Shown here: positions 23,952 through 35,178 of the stretch, in pieces
Layout: every line of letters begins with the position of its first letter
Numbering within the stretch: the first letter of the stretch is position 1
Source of the DNA: Lunularia cruciata
Taxonomy: Eukaryota; Streptophyta; Marchantiopsida; Lunulariales; Lunulariaceae
DNA: 64,000 nucleotides
Assembly (NCBI GenBank): GCA_948567375.1
Contig: OX419759.1
Span: 54,154,593-54,218,592, forward strand
Reading direction: 5' to 3'
The notes under the pieces: generated by a model
What the model was told of the DNA's origin: nothing
The model's database searches: none
Seen by the model: only the letters and a program-made list of their open reading frames with translations
Program-made: the position numbers and the translations under genes

Positions 23952-25922
23952 GGTAACCCCTTCACTCTCATCACTGATCATCAACCACTGAAGTGGTTGA
24001 TAGAGTCCGACAAGCTTTCAAGGAAGCTTGCATGATGGGCTCTAATTTTACAAGTATGATTTCACAATTAATCATAGACATAGAGTGGTGAACTATGATG
24101 CAAATGGGTTGAGTACAAACCCATGTCCCAATTAGCAGGATTAGACCGGAGAGCGTTGGCCTGGTGAGACAGATGAGGAGATGGTGCCAAGTTGGCATGC
24201 ATCGGCCTTTCTTAGTATATTTTTTGAGGCTTTGGTGGTATCTCTCTCAGCACATACAAGAGGAGTCATTGAGATCACATATCCAAAGAGTGAAGATATT
24301 GGTACAGTTCAGCGAGACATTCATGATGATGTCTTAGTGATGGACTATCTTTGCACTGGTGTTGTGGGTGGCATATTTGGGGCCAAGGAGAGAGACCATA
24401 TCCTTCAGCAAACCAAGCGGTTCAGATTGGAGGGTAGACACCTTCTTTGGGTATGGAAGGATGGTAGAGTATGAGTAGTACCACTTCTATCTCAGAGACA
24501 TATAGCTCACTCATGAGGAGCTAGGACATTTTGGAGTAAAGCGTACATATAGCTTACTCTAGAGTCATTATTGGTGGCACGGTATGCAGACCAAGGTACA
24601 ATATTTTGTCACTAGATGTGTAGTTTGTGACCAAGTTAGAGCATCATTCAATGCTCCTACACCATAGTTACACCATTATTTATCATGGGATTGGGTTACC
24701 ATTGGACTTTGGACTTTGGACTTTGCTTGACCTTTACTGCTGACTATGAGACATCATTGGTATGTTTTGGTGATGGTGGAGAACTTCTCCAAGTGGATTG
24801 AGTTGGTGGCACTTCCTGACAAGTCTAGTGAAGGGATAGCTTACTTGTTCCTGGATCGAGTTCTTAGTCATTTTCGTGCACCAACTGAGGTTTTGACTGA
24901 TCAAGGTATAGAGTTGTTGGAGGAGTTTCAGGTCTTGTATGACAAGGCTTTGATTGATCATTGTACTACACCCCAAGATCACCTTGAGGCAGATGGCTTA
25001 GCAGAGAGAGTGGTTCAGATGGTGAAGAGAGGATTGCAGAAGTATGGTTTGCAGAGAGGCCACTTGGGAGATTGGGATCTCCAATTAGCTTGGTTGGCCA
25101 TGGGATATTGGTTCAGCCAGCAAGCCTCCTTAGCATCCTTCTCTCCTTACTTTCTACTCTATGGACAAGATCCAAATTTACTTGCAACCATTCATCAAGA
25201 TGCTACTGTAGTTTTGGATTTGGATGATCCAGATATATGGATTAGTGCATGTTCTCAACGAGCAGAGATCTTTTAGAGAGTGATGCCAATGGCCTTTGAG
25301 AACTTGGCAATTGCTCAGCATAGAGATACCTTATGTTATGCTACCATTTGAGGAGGAGGGTATAGACCCTCAATCCGTCAATTTCATCTATGAGACAATG
25401 TATATCTATACTAGACAACACCAACAACACTTGATGTTTTGATAGGCCACACTATCTTGAGAGTGTATGAGGTTTTGCCATCTGGAGTCCTTGAGTTGGA
25501 AGGACATGATGGTGTCATTTGGAAGGATCATGTGCGCAATTGTGTGCCATGCCACCTCCCAAACATTGATGGTACTATAGACCCAAGCTTAGCACTTGTA
25601 TGTGCAGGCTTGAGGTGTATATTATGTGGGTCTTTTGGTGGAGTTGCTACTATGTTAGTATGTGATATTTGTTCAAGAGGATGGCATATGGCATGTATGA
25701 CTCCTCTCACGGTGGTTCCCCAAGGAAAATGGTTATGTCCTAGATGTACTTGACCTATAGCTAGTTCATTCTTTATATAGTATAGATTGCATACAAGTGA
25801 CTAACAATGGGGTTCCATAGCACCCACCCTTCTGATCTTTGCCCATCATAGGGTATACCATATACTTGGAGTAGATGGCTATCTCGAGTTAGAGGAACCT
25901 AACCACCAGCTAGGGGGCCGAT
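23952..25922 (+). mobile_element. Element C, end of RNase H, integrase and C-terminal extension
   Basis: It resumes with the RNase H block LITDHQPLKW, then the integrase zinc region (about 24310-24620), where a domain with EERDHIL-like spacing is partly visible, and the catalytic core. The core shows a KWIELVALP block near 24790, LTDQG near 24895 and LAERVVQMVKRG near 25000, as in other Ty3/gypsy integrases. A C-terminal extension with a PHD finger follows. The copy is broken. The polypurine tract (CTAGGGGGCCGA) lies just before the 3' LTR. Confidence 0.8.
25616..25747 (+). mobile_element. PHD finger encoded at the C-terminus of the element C pol region
   Basis: An open frame (25439-25753) ends in a Cys4-His-Cys3 pattern with PHD spacing: CILC, 11 residues, CDIC, 4 residues, HMAC, 13 residues including KW, then CPRC. 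The tryptophan two residues before the sixth ligand region (GKWLCPRC) is the conserved PHD Trp. PHD fingers read histone H3 tails, often K4 methylation or unmodified H3. Its position after the integrase matches that of the chromodomain in chromoviruses, which suggests an independent chromatin-targeting module. The fold is read from the motif; the targeting role is inferred. Confidence 0.8.
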
Positions 25923-26474
25923 TGTGGCACTTTAGAGTCCATGTATGACTTATGTGTGAGTTGTGCTTCTATAGTGTATGATGTTGACAGTGATGTATGT
26001 TGTATAGCAATATATATATGCACTACAACTGTCACATTATTTTTAGTATCACATCTAGATTGCTTGGACACTAGAGTTGCAATGATAGTAGTTAAAGGTA
26101 TTTTAGTAGTTTCCCATAGATTACTTTCTAACAGTCAAATTTTGTTTTTGGGGTACTAACTTACGGTAGGGCCCACAATTGCTTTGCACCATTTGCACCA
26201 TCAAGAGTACCATCAGTGAGACCATTAGGGTTTTTGACCTAACTCAAGTCCAAGGGTATACTTTTGAAGTGCAGCTTCAGAGAGCTCACTTCTTGGATGT
26301 TGAGCCTTTGAGTTCTTGGCTATGGTGGATAGAGGCCGGTGAGCGTCACCTAGATTCTCTTAGCTAGAGTGGGTGTAGCTTGATTGTAATTAGTGCCCAA
26401 TTGTTGGTAGTTTATAGAGTGACAGATCAAGTACTGATCTGAGTTGAGTTGAGTTGATTTGAGAGTTGTAAACA
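25923..26474 (+). repeat. 3' LTR of element C
   Basis: About 552 bp from TGTGGCACTTTAGAG to TTGTAAACA. The boundaries are inferred from the preceding polypurine tract and from a second copy of its first ~100 bases starting at 26485. The 5' LTR is outside the window. Confidence 0.7.
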
Positions 26475-26484
26475 ATCTGATTAT

Positions 26485-26585
26485 TGTGGCACTTTAGAGT
26501 CTATGTATGACTTATGTGTGAGTTGTGCTTCTATAGTGTATGATGTTGATAGTGATATATATTGTGTAGTGATGTGTATATGCAT
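26485..26585 (+). repeat. Fragment of a second element C LTR
   Basis: The first ~100 bases of the C LTR recur here only 10 bp (atctgattat) after the end of the first copy, with a few differences. It is cut off at 26585 by the truncated end of element B3. Confidence 0.7.
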
Positions 26586-29500
26586 GACAAAGATCTCATC
26601 AATGAATGGAAATGGGTAGTGGTCCTTCTTGGCAATAGCGTTGAACTTCTTGTAATCCACACATACCCAAAGCTTGCCATTCTTTTTCTTCACAATGACA
26701 ACTGGAGACACCCATTTTGAATTCTCCACCTCAAAGATAAATCCAACCTCCTTGAGCTTATCAATCTCCTCCTTCACAACCAAAGATATTGATGGGCTAA
26801 TGCAATGTTTCTTTTGGTGGATTAGTCTTGCATGTGACTCCACCTCTATCTTGTGCTCCTCCAAAGTGACTTCTTTCAAATCCTTGTAACTAAAAGCATG
26901 GATGAACTTGCACAAAATCTCCTCAAATCTTACCTTCTCCTCCTTGGTAACATTTGGGCCATACATGAGGGTAGATAACCTTCTCTCTATCTCCTCAAGT
27001 GTCAATAGTGATTTATCTAGGTCCTTCAGAACCTCTAGCTTAGGTGCAAAATCCATAGCACACAAAGGATACACATCTGAATCAAATTCAAATTCATCCT
27101 CCTTCTTGGAAGTCTCCTCCTCCAAGCTTGTGTCCACACCTGAAGCTCCTTCTTCTGAATTTGATTCCCAATAATCAGAAGATGGTGTTTTTGAATGTGA
27201 AGTGTTGGTGGTATTAGTCATAGGAACTATGACTATATGGTTTGATGGCCCAATCCTCAAGCTTATGTGCCATTGATCAGCTATGCATGTTGCTCTCAAC
27301 CATGGCCTCCCAAGAAGTAAGTCATAGCTTGAATCCTTCAAGACTTGGAAAGTCATGAGATTTTGAACTCCCATTATTGAAACCATCACCTTCTCCATCA
27401 CCCCTATTGGTCAAACTTGTTGTTTGTTTGCCATGCTCACCACAAATGTTGAAGGTCTTGAGGGTATCACACCCAACTTCTTCATCAACCTTTCTAACAT
27501 GGCATTCATTGCTGATCTTCCATCAACCAATGCATCCTTGATGTTGTGACCATTCACTCTCACATCAATCTTGGAAGCATATTCACAAGCCTCCCATGGT
27601 GTTGGCTTGGCATCCACCACCCCCATTGATACTAGAGTTTTTGCCTTCTTCTTCCTCTTGCTCCTTGTAGAACTCAACCCGCCTCTAAGCTCCTTTCTCA
27701 AAGTAAGATTCAAAGCAATCAGTTGGCCCACTATGATGGTGAGCTTGTGCAACTACTACTTGTGGTGCAACCCTTGTCACCAAAGTATCAGAAGTTACAC
27801 CATACTTGTAACCTTGAGGAGTATGCACAACCTCCTTCACCACCAAATCTCTCTCATCCCCTTCCAAACTCTCATCCATATGAATTGTGATCTCGATAGC
27901 TTCAACCTTGGAAGAAGGTTTCTTATATCTCACCTTGATTCTAAATTGTGGTATCAACCCTCTCACAAAGTTCTTGGTGAGCATGGCTCCTATGCCAATC
28001 ATAATAGTCTCCACATCATCCCCACCCTTCCTCAATACTATACAAAATCTAGACTCTAACTTTTCCAGTCTTTCCACATAAAATCTCACTTTCTCTCCAT
28101 CTCTTTGCTTGAGAAAGTTAACCTCACTCATCAATCTCTCATATCTCTCATCTGGAAGAAAGTTCTCAATGAGTGTTGAAGTCAAACTCTCTCAAGACTC
28201 TTCTTGCCCATCTCTCCTCTCTCTCTTTTGGTATTCTGACTCATACCATGTAAGTGTTGCATCCTCAAAGAAATCTAGTAATAATAAGACCCATGCATTT
28301 TTCCTCCTCTCATTGTTTTCTATGAAAGCTCTCCTGAAGTCTTTCACAAAGGCCTCTACATCTTCTCCATCCTTGCCAAAGAAAACTAGAAGTTTCTCCA
28401 TCTTAACCCTCATTATCTTCTTTTCTCTCAATTTTTCATTTTCTCTTTTCTTTTCTCTCACTCTATAACTAATAGAGTATGCACATGACTAACACCATTT
28501 GAGAGTAATTCACCCTAGAGAATACAAAAGGTTCAGGTTTCTCCAAGATTTCTATAGTAACATCAAATCCTAGAGTGCATATCAATCAAACCCTCATGGA
28601 TAATTTATCCATATGTTGAAAGATTATTTCCATCACTAATCTTGAGAACTAGTTGATGAAGGTGATAATATTTATGTATTTCTACTAGGACTCTCTCCAA
28701 GATCCTTCACCAAAGTCTCCAAAAGTACTTTTACTCCACTACACTCATGTCCTTTTAAAAGTCCTTCCACTCCACAAACTCACACAACTCTTTGGTCTTA
28801 GATCTTCTCCTTCCCAACCTTGGTGAAGAAGGTCCAACATGCAAACCCAAGTCAAGTAAGCCTCTCCTTTCCCTCAATCTCTTGCTCTCAAAATTCAATG
28901 GACATGAACTTGCCTTAAGTCTCTTCTCTTTACATAGAAAGCACTTAGACTCCTCCAAGTGGTGTAGGTTTTTGGATCCTCTCAACACTCTCTTCAAATT
29001 CTATTCTTAACTCTCTTTTCCTCAAGTCCACCTCTACAATCAACTCAAACCCTTGGGGGACCTTTTATAGTATCAATTTCCACTCTTGAAGACACTCCAT
29101 GTTCCCAAGATGAATCTAAACACTCAAACGTGCTTTTTGTTGCTCTCAAACTCCTCATGCATGAGATCTCAACTCTACAAAATTGATCATTTCTCACAAT
29201 GTCACTCAAATCTCTCAACTGGTATGTCACAACCCTCTCACATTTTTCACACTTGATCACAACTCTATTGCATTCCTCTCTGCAAAATTTCAGATCTTTT
29301 CATCAAGCCATTTGGCCTAGGCATCTTTCTATTCAGCACACATATTTTAAATTTGGTCTGAAAACCACCCCCCTCACTTTAAAAACTCATAACTCTCTTT
29401 TCAAGAGTTATCTCTCTCTATTTTTGTGTCAAAAATTATGATACAATGAACTGCATTGTCTTGGAAATTTTCAGTAAAATCCATTCAAAATTGAAGAAAT

Positions 29501-30600
29501 GGCAGACTCTATACAATTCTCCAAAGAGCATGCAGTTGCAAGAGCAGTTTACCCTATCAACTTTCAAAAAATTTGGCATAGTGTGCATAGTATCTCTCAC
29601 AATAATTTAAATTGTGCTAATTGGAAGGTAACCCAAGCTATCATGTGTAGAAATTTCAAGTCCAGATCTCAAACTTGATATTTTATCCAAAATCACCTTG
29701 ATCCCCAAAATCTACAATCCGCCTCACACAATCTCTCCAAATCCTCTCATGTGTACAAGATGTACAAAATCACCTCAAAATGGGTCCAAGTTTTGTAACA
29801 TAAGTTCAGCCCTCTCCTCCCTTAAAGTTCTCTCCAAGTGAGCTCTCATAGCCTCCTTCTGCCTAATGTAGAATTGAACACGGAACATTATCTTGCTTTC
29901 TAGAGAGACCCCAAAAACAGAACCAAAAATGTGAGCCGCCATGTCTCTCACTCAGGATGAACTTCTTATGGTTATTATGGTAGCGCACCATGGACTAAGA
30001 AGGCAAAGATCATACTCCTCCAAGGCTAACACTCCAAGACTCAAGACATTACTTCACTAGAGAACTCAATGAGAGAGATAGTTGCAAATGAAAGGATGAT
30101 GAGTACCTTCTCACCCCTAGTTTATACACTTGTGAAATAGTTATGCACCAAAGTTACTATTTACCATAGTAACTCAAGTAACTAGGCTAAAAGTCAAGTA
30201 AAGCCAAAAAGTATAAAGGGATATCCATCTACATGGGCATATTCCACTAAGCATGTGATCTTATCTTGACCCAACTACTAAGTCAAGAATTCCTTCACAT
30301 GGGTTATCCTTGGACTAGAGAAGAATCCAAAACAAAAAGGCTTGTGGGCCCAAGAGTTCTCTACTCTTTCCTCAAACACTTAGGTAATACCAAGTGAATA
30401 CATTAGAATCCAAAATAGTGGTGTTCATCTTTTTCACTTCCTCTAAATTAAGGTTCACTTTATCTTAGCTATGACTAACTTTGGCTAATCATGACTAATG
30501 TAGAACTTTCCTTTATCTTTATATAAATAATATCTCTCAAGTATTTGTAATACTAAGCTAAATATCATAATGCCACACACATGCACAAATGGGTGCTACA
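26586..30600 (-). mobile_element. Element B3: truncated reverse-oriented copy of the B family
   Basis: Read on the minus strand it has the 5' LTR (30600 down to 29930), the leader with the primer-site region, the zinc-knuckle ORF (about 29100-28650), gag (about 28461-27690), protease and the first part of RT, and then stops at 26586 next to the C LTR fragment. The rest of pol and the 3' LTR are missing. The coding parts are broken. The divergence from B1 is clearly larger than that between B1 and B2, so this is an old copy. Confidence 0.87.
29930..30600 (-). repeat. 5' LTR of element B3
   Basis: About 671 bp. On the minus strand it starts TGTAGCACCC at 30600 and ends GGCTCACA at 29930, homologous to the B1 LTRs but diverged. 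Confidence 0.88.
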
Positions 30601-31488
30601 GGTCATGTTCTCATCCAATAACCTCCTTCTCCCACTTGATATCTAAGTTTGTAAACTTTCTCCTAATTCAATAGGACCTTTTGATGTCACCCAAATTGTC
30701 TCTCCTATTGCTTATCAACTTGCCTTGCCTTGTCATATGCGTATCCATCATGTCTTTCATGTTTCCAAGTTGAAAGCCTTTGTTCCTAACCCCTCTTCCT
30801 TTTCCTCTCAAGTCCAACCTCCCCCTCCTCTTGTCCCTATTGATGATCATGAGGAGTACAAAGTTGATTGTATCCTTGCACGTTGCCATGTTCAACAAGG
30901 CCATCAACAACATACGGAGTACAAGGTCCTTTGAAAAGGGTATCTCCAAAATGGGAGCACATGGGAACCCCTTTCTCATCTCCAAAATTCACAATTGGCT
31001 ATCCATGAGTTTGAAGCTTCATTGGCTATGAAGACATCACCAACTAGCGGTGAGGGAATATGTAACAATATGGAATTTAGCGATAAAGTTAGTATGGCTA
31101 ATGAAGTAGCAAATAAGACAAAATAACCTAGAATATTAGTCCAAAAATATCTAGGAAGCTTCTTGGGAAGCTTCCAGGTTAGCTTAGCTTGCATCCCAAA
31201 TAGGTAGCTTCTAGAAGGAAGCTTCTAAAAACTTCCAACTAGCTTAGCTTGCACGCCAAGTAAGCGGCTTCTAGAACGAAGCTTCTTGAGAAGCTTCCTA
31301 ATTAACTTGGCTTTCACTCCAAGAAAAAGGCTCAAGGAAGCTTCTTGAGAAGCTTCTCAAGGGCCTTGTAGGATCCTTATAAATACAAGACCCAAGCTCA
31401 TGCCAAGCATTTTGTGTTTTCCCTCATTCAAGTGTCCCAATGTGAGCTTCCATTCTCCTATTCCTCTCCTTGGTATTGGCCTTTTACA
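30601..31488 (+). mobile_element. Element A2: 3' remnant of a second chromovirus copy
   Basis: It contains the C-terminal part of the integrase, a chromodomain region (about 30838-31010) and a 3' LTR, all homologous to 13560-15138. It starts abruptly at the end of B3, so B3 probably inserted into it and the left part was later lost. Confidence 0.85.
31061..31488 (+). repeat. LTR of element A2
   Basis: 428 bp, TGTAACAATATGG to CTTTTACA. Several GAAGCTTC modules are retained, but the phased four-module run of the A LTRs is partly eroded here (GGAAGCTTCTAAAAACTTCC). A TATA-like TATAAATAC lies near 31379. Confidence 0.88.
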
Positions 31489-31499
31489 CTATAAAACCT

Positions 31500-34400
31500 A
31501 AGATATTGGAGCTATGCAAGTCGTAATGTCTACAAACAACTAGAGCATCTGAAGGAGCATCAGATAGTGTGATTGCTTTCTTATGGATTGCACCCGCCAT
31601 TGCACTCTCTAGAGCAATGAACACATGCTATCTGAAATATGCTACACAGTATGAGAGTGAGAGTGGTGCCCCTTGGCACCTAACATGATAAGCTCTTGCA
31701 CCTTTCTTGACAAATGTATTGAGTGCCATGTCCATCACTCCATATAACCCCAAGGCTAGAGGAACAAAGAAGTGACCTTGTTGCATACCCTTGTACTTGG
31801 AGGCCTTGCAAGTTGTTGGTGCACTCGCCGCCCATCTTGGGAGATAGATAACCACTCCTTCCAAATCTATATCATGCATAGGGTCTATAACCACAACATC
31901 TGCTATTGTCACTTGATCATCTCAAACCAAATATAAGTCTACCCGGACACGTGTTGTCTACAAAGTATACAAATGCTCCCTCCAAGCCAAGTATTCACTC
32001 TCTCATGCCATAACAAACACCATGTCCCTAATAGGATCATGGGTAGCTATCTTCTATCCTCCAAAAGGATATTGTTTCATATGGACCGCTGTTGTATCTA
32101 GTGTAGAACCACACTCACAAGTGAGTAATGAAGATGCAGATGGGTGGACCAAATCTAAGCAAACCTCATTGTTGTAGAGAAAGTAGTTGGTGCAAATCAG
32201 AATGCCCTAATGCACTATTGAGCTAGGATCCAAGAGGTTGCACCCTTCTTGCAGCAAGAGCAAAGAGGTGTTCTAGTAGTGTGAGGAATGGACAAGTCAA
32301 CTAAGAGAGAACATAGTATAAGCTGACATTGTCACTCCATCAAGGAAGAATGTAAACCTCTAGTCCAATCTGACAATAATGAAGCAAAAGATAGAAGGTC
32401 CTTGTGTGCCCATGGAGATAGACTATCTCTTGTCTACCATAATAACATATGGAGAGAAAAGGATCCCTCCTCCACCTTTGTCACATAATTCTCCAAAACC
32501 GGCCTATCAATAAAAATGAGAGGAAAGTAGGGGTGTCAAGAGAGCCCAACTACCCAAAAATGCTAGAGGTGTTATCTACTCCATAGATAACAAGCCAACC
32601 CCTGCATATGAGATTAGAAGAGCCAAAAATATATTTACCAAAGATATCCAGCCAAAAGCCAAAAATATCACCAAAGACTCCTATAATCCTCTTATCAAAA
32701 GCTCTCAAACGTGATAGGAAGGTCAAGGAGGGAGGAATTGTGTGGAGGAGGTAAGTTGGTCAATGAGAAATAATAGAGGAGAGTAAACCAAATGTCACTT
32801 GCGAATCTCCTAGTAAAGGAAGGTCATCCACATGGAGAATATTCCATGCAAAGGTAGCATCTACGAAGTAGGTGACAAAATCCTCGGATCCTATTGGCAC
32901 TCCAAGAACACTTAGTCCATTTTTAGATGTGACACACTCCTCTAGGATGGGGAGGGATACCCAAAGGAAACAATGCCCTACACTTTGACACCTTGACTCT
33001 CAAGCTTACTAGATGAAGCTTGGTAATCAAGTGGTCAAAGGCTTGCCTAATCTGATCTACAAGGCCCACAATGTGTGCATCCTCTGCCAAGGAGAGAAAT
33101 ACATAACCTAGAATGGCCAAAGTAGTAGATAAGAGAGCTCTAAAGTGAGCCATGGCAAATAAGGGTCCCCCTAAAGGATCTCCTTGACAATTGACTCCAA
33201 GATTGTGATTCCCTCCTATGAACAACCATGCTGGTGGTAAAAGGAAGCAAGAGAGCCATAAAAAGACCGCACAAAAGGAATATGACTTGCCAAGGATCCA
33301 CCAGCCTCGTAAGCTCTCTAAAGATGGATGCTTGTGAGACACTATTAAAGCATTTTCAACATCCACCTGTAGGATTACCCACTCCGTATGGATATCTAGG
33401 AGTGTTGTAATGCCTAAAGATATAGCCTCACATCCTCCAAGTGTAACTACTCCAAACTAATATGGATTGAGGTGTTTCCTTGTGTGTTGAAAGTGAGAAT
33501 GATGTTGAAGGAAAATGGTATGGCTGATCAAAAAAAAATTCTTTCCAATAGCAATCAATCTAATGCCTCCCGTGTCCTTCTTTTCTCCATTGCAAGAAGT
33601 TGACTAGCACCTAACACCCAACTAACAAACATAGGAATGTCTCCTCATGCTATTGCTATAGCCACCTGAAACAACTTGGTAAAACCACTAGAAGGATCAT
33701 CTACCTGAAAGTAATTTCTAAGATGCTCATATACCATCCTTGACAAGCCTCCTAAGAAAGGCAAGGAACAATGCACAATGCTTGTGCAAAAAGTGACCTA
33801 TCAATACATAAAGGTTGTTCAAGCTAATAATCTAAGACCTCTAGTGGTAATCCCTCTCTTTACATAAGATGTAGTGAGCTTAGGGAAAAGATAGTCTCAT
33901 CAGTAGAACTAGCCATATACAAAGGGTGTAACACTCATGCTGCTCTACTAAATGCTCCCACTTGACTCAATATCCTACACCAACATAACCGAGTGGACTC
34001 TATGGTATCTTGTGGCAAAACCTGTCTCCTAAAATATGCAACCCTAACAGACTCCTCTTGTAAAGCTGCCCAATCCCCTACTCAAAATCAACAAAAATCT
34101 AGCAACCACCTCTCTATGCCTCACGTCCCCCTCTAGTGTAAAAAAGACACCATTGAAGGAGTAAAGAGGAATAAGAACCATGCTAAAGCGTCCAAGGAAT
34201 CACGTGCCAAACTATCAAGTGGCAGGCAAAAAGCCTATCTAGCCTCATCATGGAGTGTACAAGGTAGCTCATGGAATAGACATGGACATGGAAAAATAGT
34301 CTCAAATAACCCCAAAATGCAACCCGCTTGAGAAGCTAACCACTCTTATGACTCGATTGGTATCCCTAGAATAGCCAACAAAGGTATAAAGGAAGTGTGT

Positions 34401-35178
34401 GTAATCCCAATTGACATTGCCATTGATGTGATTGCTTGCCTCACTTGAGCATCCCAAGTGGTCCAATCATAGCCCTTTTGCATCCTTCTTACATGGGTCT
34501 TTACTCCTTGCAAGGTAAAGCATCGGTGACATACAAGCATAGTGTATCCCGAGCTGCTCAGGGTAGCCTCACATGGGAAAGTGTAGCCATGGCTAGCACA
34601 AGAATAATGATAATAACACACAATACTCCTCTCCGTCTCTTCCCATACTTGCAAATCCACAACCTCTCACACCCATGAGTAAATACTATCTCTCCAAACC
34701 TAAAATCTATAAACTCTCATAATTTTCAACTCACATGAGTAAATATTATCTCTCCAAACCCTAAGAACTATAAACTCTCACAATTTTCAATTCCACTCTC
34801 TAAACTTTTTAAACTAAATTCTCATGGAACCATAGCATGAATACCAAAACATTAAAATTGAGATGCATCTCTCTTAGTGTGTAATAATCACTCTAATCTC
34901 TAAAAAACCTAAAAATCCCCATAACCTTCTAAGTATCAATAGAACAAAAGTTAATAATCACTCTAAACCCTAAAAAACCTAAAATTCCCCATTAACTTCT
35001 ACTCGATTCTCCATAGTCGTCAATCTAGTATCAATGGAACCAAAATTGAAAAAAAAAAAAGAATAGACTATTCACTTAGGTTCTATATGCTAGAGAGCAC
35101 TCATAAAATGTATATCTTTCCTCTCACATCTCTCCCTCTCCACTCCAGCCTCCACACTCTCCCTAACTCTCCAAGCAC
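31500..35178 (-). mobile_element. E1: non-LTR retrotransposon (LINE) with RLE-type C-terminus, decayed
   Basis: About 3.7 kb, homologous to E2 (53450-57105) over nearly all its length and in the same orientation. Minus-strand parts in order: AT-rich 5' leader (35178-34680), N-terminal C2H2-like finger (CHRCFTLQGVKTHV near 34500), RT (about 33900-32900) with the block CQGDPLGGPLFAMAHF near 33180, and a C-terminal endonuclease-like region (about 32060-31630) with ADVVVIDP. The coding region is interrupted many times by stops and small indels; the longest open pieces are 147, 104 and 94 codons. The catalytic YADD position reads AEDA here. The 3' end abuts the A2 LTR. No poly-A tail or target duplication is obvious. 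Confidence 0.78.
34756..34973 (-). promoter_or_regulatory. Telo-box motifs in the E1 5' leader
   Basis: AAACCCTAA occurs at 34756-34764 and 34965-34973; E2 has the same at 56741-56749 and 56888-56896. Telo boxes occur in promoters of plant translation-related genes. LINEs need an internal 5' promoter, so these could belong to it. The motif is seen; the role is inference. Confidence 0.35.

Noticed and set aside
26674-28468. Plus-strand frames of 70-160 codons
   Set aside because: Antisense shadows of the reversed B3 element.
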